Assembly: GCA_046759865.1 (NCBI GenBank)
Contig: JBHIDB010000048.1
Location: forward strand, 1-8,565
Direction: 5' to 3'
DNA length: 8,565 bases
Source: JAJISK01 sp046759865
Lineage (GTDB): Archaea; Thermoplasmatota; Thermoplasmata; RBG-16-68-12; JAJISG01
Shown: piece by piece, positions 5,823-8,565 of the stretch
Numbering within the stretch: position 1 is the first letter of the stretch
Layout: each line of letters opens with the position of its first letter
Position numbers and translations under genes: made by a program
Notes under the pieces: generated by a model
Database searches by the model: none
Told to the model about the DNA's origin: nothing
The model's input: the letters and a program-made list of their open reading frames with translations, nothing else

Positions 5823-6265
5823 TGCCACCACTACTCGGTCCCCGATTCCCTACGTCCTTCGCCGGCAAACCGCCCCACATGGTTGGCCGCGACCTCGGCA
5901 TCTGGGCCCAGTTCCGCCAGCGTCTCCCTTTCCCTTACCGCGGCTTCCATTTCGATGTCTCTCTCGGCACACCGCCGGCCGACATCCCCCACACCCCTCC
6001 ACGGCTAATGGACGCCTGGCGCTTCCTCCTCTCCCGCCGCATCGACGCCGTCGGGATCCTCCCCGAACGATGGGACATCATCGAGATCCGCCGCGGGGCC
6101 GGCCAAGCCGCCATCGGCGCCCTCCGCATGTACGCCTTCCTCTGGCGGCAGGATCCTCCGGACCAAAGACCTGTTACCCTTCTCCTCGTCACCGATCGCG
6201 CGGACCTTGATACAATCGCCCTCGCACAGGCCGACGGGATCCAACTCATCCAGCTCGCCCCGTGA
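5819..6265 (+). CDS. PD-(D/E)XK nuclease-like protein with Arg in place of catalytic Lys
   Basis: The 148-aa protein has the spacing of a compact PD-(D/E)XK nuclease core. D76 lies in RRIDAVGIL, E89 and R91 in WDIIEIRR, then comes a helix GQAAIGALRMYAFLW (95-109) like the QxxxY helix of the family, then a strand VTLLLVTDRADL. The usual pattern is D...(E/D)xK; here the Lys is Arg91, so it may be weakly active, inactive or a structural relative. Small viral members of this fold cut, trim or bind DNA. A role in genome processing or packaging would fit, but an unrelated alpha/beta fold remains possible. It starts in ATGATG, coupled to the preceding stop, with GGATCC directly upstream. Confidence 0.65.
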   Translation: MMPPLLGPRFPTSFAGKPPHMVGRDLGIWAQFRQRLPFPYRGFHFDVSLGTPPADIPHTPPRLMDAWRFLLSRRIDAVGILPERWDIIEIRRGAGQAAIGALRMYAFLWRQDPPDQRPVTLLLVTDRADLDTIALAQADGIQLIQLAP

Positions 6266-6269
6266 CCAC

Positions 6270-6635
6270 ATGAAACAAATATTTCTTGCATGCATTTTAA
6301 TCCTCTCCCCGGCGATCGCCGCCGCCCAGGACACCGCCCCCGTCACCCTCCAATGGGATCCCAACACCGAAACCGACCTCGCCGGGTACACGCTCTATAC
6401 CTGCCTCCCCACGCCCGCCCCCTGTTCGATCGAACAACACCACGCCGTCCTCGACGTCGGCAAGATCGTCAAGGCCACTCCCCCCGCCCCCGTCACAGAG
6501 GGCACCCGCTTTTTCGTCACCGCCTCCGATCTCACCGGCAACGAGTCCGGCCCCAGCAACACAGTCACCCTCGGGATCCCACCAAAGGATCCCACCGGCC
6601 TCACCATCACCATCACCATTCGGATCCAACCATGA
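6270..6635 (+). CDS. Secreted protein with one fibronectin type III-like domain
   Basis: The first 19 residues form a classic signal peptide: MKQ, then the hydrophobic FLACILILSP, then AIAAA with cleavage expected before QDTAP. The mature part (about 24-107) fits an FN3 domain, with VTLQWDPNTETDLAGYTLY, a mid strand, and FFVTASDLTGNESGPSNTVTL. Cys45 and Cys52 could form a disulfide after export. The Cys at position 8 is too early for a lipobox. FN3 domains mediate binding at cell surfaces and occur in phage structural proteins; export suggests it acts in the host envelope or periplasm. No clear ribosome site is seen; the start lies 4 nt after the previous stop. The first 35 bases are strikingly A/T-rich for this element. 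Confidence 0.75.
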   Translation: MKQIFLACILILSPAIAAAQDTAPVTLQWDPNTETDLAGYTLYTCLPTPAPCSIEQHHAVLDVGKIVKATPPAPVTEGTRFFVTASDLTGNESGPSNTVTLGIPPKDPTGLTITITIRIQP

Positions 6636-6775
6636 GCCACATCAACACCGATCCGTCCGGATCCCCAACCCTACGCCAGATCGCACTTTTGCCGGGTACC
6701 AAGACCTGGCCCCTTTCGCGATCGTCGATCCTGAGCCAATCCACAGGCACTTTTTTTTGGATCCACTCCCCATGA
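6632..6775 (+). CDS. Doubtful 47-aa frame, possibly fused to the next gene by frameshift
   Basis: An ATG at 6632 overlaps the previous stop (ATGA) and the frame ends at 6775, overlapping the next ATG at 6772 in the same way. Perfect coupling at both ends, and no other gene in these 136 bases, argue that it is used. The peptide is polar (SHINTDPSGSPTLRQ, then a Ser/Thr-rich stretch) with no recognised domain. Near its end lies T8 (6751-6758): a -1 slip on it, or one missing T in the read, would join this frame to the 484-aa protein. It may therefore be a separate small protein or the real N-terminus of the next one. Confidence 0.4.
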   Translation: MSHINTDPSGSPTLRQIALLPGTKTWPLSRSSILSQSTGTFFWIHSP

Positions 6776-8226
6776 CCCTCTTAGACGGCGACAGCCTCTC
6801 GCAAATCTTCGAACTCCCCCTAGACGACATCCTCGCACTCCCCGATCTCCTCACCGAGGATCTCGAGCGCGGCCTTAACTTCATCCTCGACGATGTCCAA
6901 ACCCGGCCCCCCCGTCGTCGGCCGACGATCCACATTCCCGGAATCGACGACATCATCCACATCATCCCCGAGACCTTCTTGCCCCAGGCAGAACAAGACC
7001 GCCGCCGGCGCGATCGCGCCAGACGCATAGCCGAGAGCCCAACCCCCGAGAGCGTCCGCGCGATCGGATCCATCCTCACCTTCGTTGACGACGTCCAGGA
7101 CGCTCTCGTCACCGCGTCCGTCCTCGCCCGCATCGGCGCCACCTTCCTTCCCCGCCTCCGTCCGATCGCCGTCGCCACGGGTGCGGCGGCCGAGGCCATC
7201 AACATCTTCAGCCTCGCCGGCCAGGTCGCAGCCACTCCCTTGACCGGGAAGTTCAGAGCCCAACGTGCCTCCGTCGGTCTCGCCGGCGGTCAGGTGGCGA
7301 GAGCCCTCTCCGCTCGGACTCTCGCACAGGCCCTCCCAACCGTGGGCGAGACCGTCCAAATCCTCCAGACCACCGACCAGCTTTTCGGCGTCGGCCTCTC
7401 CCTCGGCCCCATCGTCGGCCTCTTTGAGGACCTCATCTTCGGTAGCCTCCAGGGGGCGGAGTTTGCATTTCAGAGCGGGATCCGCTATCGTCCTAACGAC
7501 GAGCTCTTTCTTCGCGAGGAGGACCAACGCCGTGCAGAAGCCCTCGACCTACTCCCCCTTCTTGCTCAGATCACTCGCGGTGCCAGGGCCGCGGCCTGGG
7601 TTTTGGCTAGCCCTCCTGGTCTACCCTTCTCCGACCGGCTGGATAGCCTGGCACTACTCAGTATTATCGCTGAGCTAGCCCGCGGCTTCCTCCCCGAATC
7701 CAACTGGCAGCCCATAGTCCTCCCTGCACTCGATAGCGAACGTCCAGCCACCGGCCAACTCCGGCCCCAGACCATAGCCGTCCTGCGTGACCTCGGAATA
7801 ACAGCCGCCGACACCGAGACCTTTCCAACGGAGGGCAACCCTGCTATGCTCTCCACGCGCCGGATGGCCGAAGTCCTCCTGGCACAAGGGCCTGAGCCGC
7901 TCTCTGACTGGCTGAGTGAGGGAACGTCGGCCACGGCGCGTCTCTTTGCCGAGCAACTCGCCACCGATCTCCCCTTCCGGTTCATCCGGGCCTTCGAGGG
8001 CCCAAGCGTCGGGTTCGAGGTCCACGGATCCCCCATCTGGCGAGCCGTCCTCGACAGCATGGAGCTTGGCCTTATCCCGCCCAGGGGATCCCCTGACGTC
8101 CAAATACGGACATACCTGGAAAATGCGGCAGACCTCTACCGGGAGGAACCAGACCGCAAAATCCCCCTCCGCCAACTAGGAGAACTCCACACGCGGATCT
8201 TCACCCCCCCCCCTCCAAAAACCTAG
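6772..8226 (+). CDS. Large hydrophobic-segment protein, putative virion protein
   Basis: The 484-aa protein is not recognised. The acidic, Leu-rich N-terminus (about 1-45) is followed by an Ile-rich stretch (PTIHIPGIDDIIHIIPETFL) and an Arg-rich patch (RRRRDRARR, about 77-85). A long Ala/Leu/Gly-rich, largely hydrophobic helical region spans about 98-232 and includes LFGVGLSLGPIVGLFEDLIFG, which may insert in or lie on a membrane. The C-terminal half (235-484) is mixed and soluble-looking. A membrane-active penetration, vertex or adsorption protein would fit the last gene of a DJR-type virus, but this is inference. ATG at 6772 is preferred; TTG at 6757 is a possible alternative. Codon use in the second half is visibly less C-biased than in the capsid gene. 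Confidence 0.75.
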   Translation: MTLLDGDSLSQIFELPLDDILALPDLLTEDLERGLNFILDDVQTRPPRRRPTIHIPGIDDIIHIIPETFLPQAEQDRRRRDRARRIAESPTPESVRAIGSILTFVDDVQDALVTASVLARIGATFLPRLRPIAVATGAAAEAINIFSLAGQVAATPLTGKFRAQRASVGLAGGQVARALSARTLAQALPTVGETVQILQTTDQLFGVGLSLGPIVGLFEDLIFGSLQGAEFAFQSGIRYRPNDELFLREEDQRRAEALDLLPLLAQITRGARAAAWVLASPPGLPFSDRLDSLALLSIIAELARGFLPESNWQPIVLPALDSERPATGQLRPQTIAVLRDLGITAADTETFPTEGNPAMLSTRRMAEVLLAQGPEPLSDWLSEGTSATARLFAEQLATDLPFRFIRAFEGPSVGFEVHGSPIWRAVLDSMELGLIPPRGSPDVQIRTYLENAADLYREEPDRKIPLRQLGELHTRIFTPPPPKT

Positions 8227-8565
8227 GCAGACCTCGTCATACATCCTCCGGTTCCCCTACGCATCTGCAGCTCTTCCCATCCCACTTCAAAACGAAGGAA
8301 GACCCAAACCCTTCTCGAAGGACGCGCACAGAACGCGCAGCTTTGTTTCAGGCCAGCACGAACCGAGCTTTACCCGCTCCGGTTTGAATGTTTGGGCCTG
8401 GCGAGCCGGCGCTCGGGGCTCCAGGCCCTCGTCCCCCCTCCGGGGGGCCTTCGGGTCCTTCCCGCCCCTCACTGCCGGCTACCCTCGGGCCGATGTCCCG
8501 GGCGTCACGCCACCCCCCCAACCCCCCCCCGGGGCCCCCCGGCCCCCCGCGGCCCGCCGCCGCCC
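8227..8565. other. Non-coding right end
   Basis: No credible gene is seen. After the last stop come about 150 bases of mixed sequence with only weak stems, such as GCGC-ACAGAAC-GCGC near 8320-8340 followed by CTTTGTTT, a poor terminator candidate. Then comes the right inverted repeat, a CGAGC-CGGC-GCTCG hairpin (8402-8415), and a very G/C-rich stretch that ends in long C- and G-runs. The last 50 bases are low complexity and may be unreliable. Confidence 0.55.
8373..8403. repeat. Right copy of inverted repeat near the window ends
   Basis: This is the partner of 78-108. Positions 8381-8403 are the perfect reverse complement of 78-100, and the match continues with two mismatches to 8373. It lies 147 bases downstream of the last gene. 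Because a transcript of the last gene would cross it, a local role such as a protein-binding site or transcript end cannot be excluded, but its distant perfect partner argues for a genome-end or junction function. Confidence 0.8.

Noticed and set aside
6270..6301. Promoter in the A/T-rich start of the FN3 gene (TTTAAT at 6296)
   Set aside because: No acceptable -35 lies 16-18 bp upstream. The A/T content is better explained by the signal peptide codons and an open start region.
1..8565. CRISPR array, tRNA or rRNA genes, insertion sequence
   Set aside because: No regularly spaced repeats with unique spacers, no cloverleaf or conserved rRNA segments, and no transposase motif were seen. The only tandem array is the 11-bp DnaA-box repeat.
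8402..8565. Structured RNA in the G/C-rich right end
   Set aside because: Short G/C stems can be drawn, but any sequence of this composition folds. There is no promoter or terminator, and the extreme C/G runs at the edge may be assembly artefacts.

Overview
The window looks like a nearly complete small selfish element, most likely a tailless bacterial virus with a double-jelly-roll (DJR) capsid or a plasmid-like form of one. It is GC-rich. All 14 supported reading frames lie on the + strand, tightly packed with 4-base ATGA overlaps or gaps of a few bases, and most starts have strong AAGGAGG-type Shine-Dalgarno (SD) sites. These starts, the consensus DnaA boxes, the sigma70-type promoter and a secreted fibronectin-type protein point to a GC-rich bacterial host, possibly Gram-negative. 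I cannot name the host phylum.

Layout. Positions 1-480 are non-coding and look like an origin plus promoter: strong G/C-tract hairpins, four in-phase DnaA boxes (341-384) and a near-consensus promoter (414-442). Positions 481-1928 are a control operon: an unknown 80-aa protein, an AbrB/SpoVT-fold protein, a ParB-like protein with a C-terminal Cys4 zinc ribbon but no ParA partner, and a small helical protein. A terminator hairpin follows, whose 5' arm can also pair further downstream (1943-1999). Positions 2032-8226 hold ten frames that look structural: a small basic protein, a membrane-anchored coiled-coil protein, the candidate DJR major capsid protein, two beta-rich candidate minor capsid or spike proteins, a short helical protein, a PD-(D/E)XK-nuclease-like protein, a secreted FN3 protein, a doubtful 47-aa frame and a 484-aa hydrophobic protein. 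Positions 8227-8565 are non-coding.

Positions 78-108 and 8373-8403 form an inverted repeat (29 of 31 positions), so the window is probably close to full length: either a linear genome with terminal repeats or a circular one broken inside a GC-extreme palindromic region.

No DNA polymerase, Rep nickase, helicase, integrase, packaging ATPase or lysis gene is recognisable. Together with the DnaA boxes this suggests replication by host machinery. The most unusual global feature is a large excess of the palindrome GGATCC (21 copies, all between 2057 and 8091, often just upstream of start codons), with a smaller excess of GCGATCGC. Most functional calls rest on sequence pattern alone, without database comparison.
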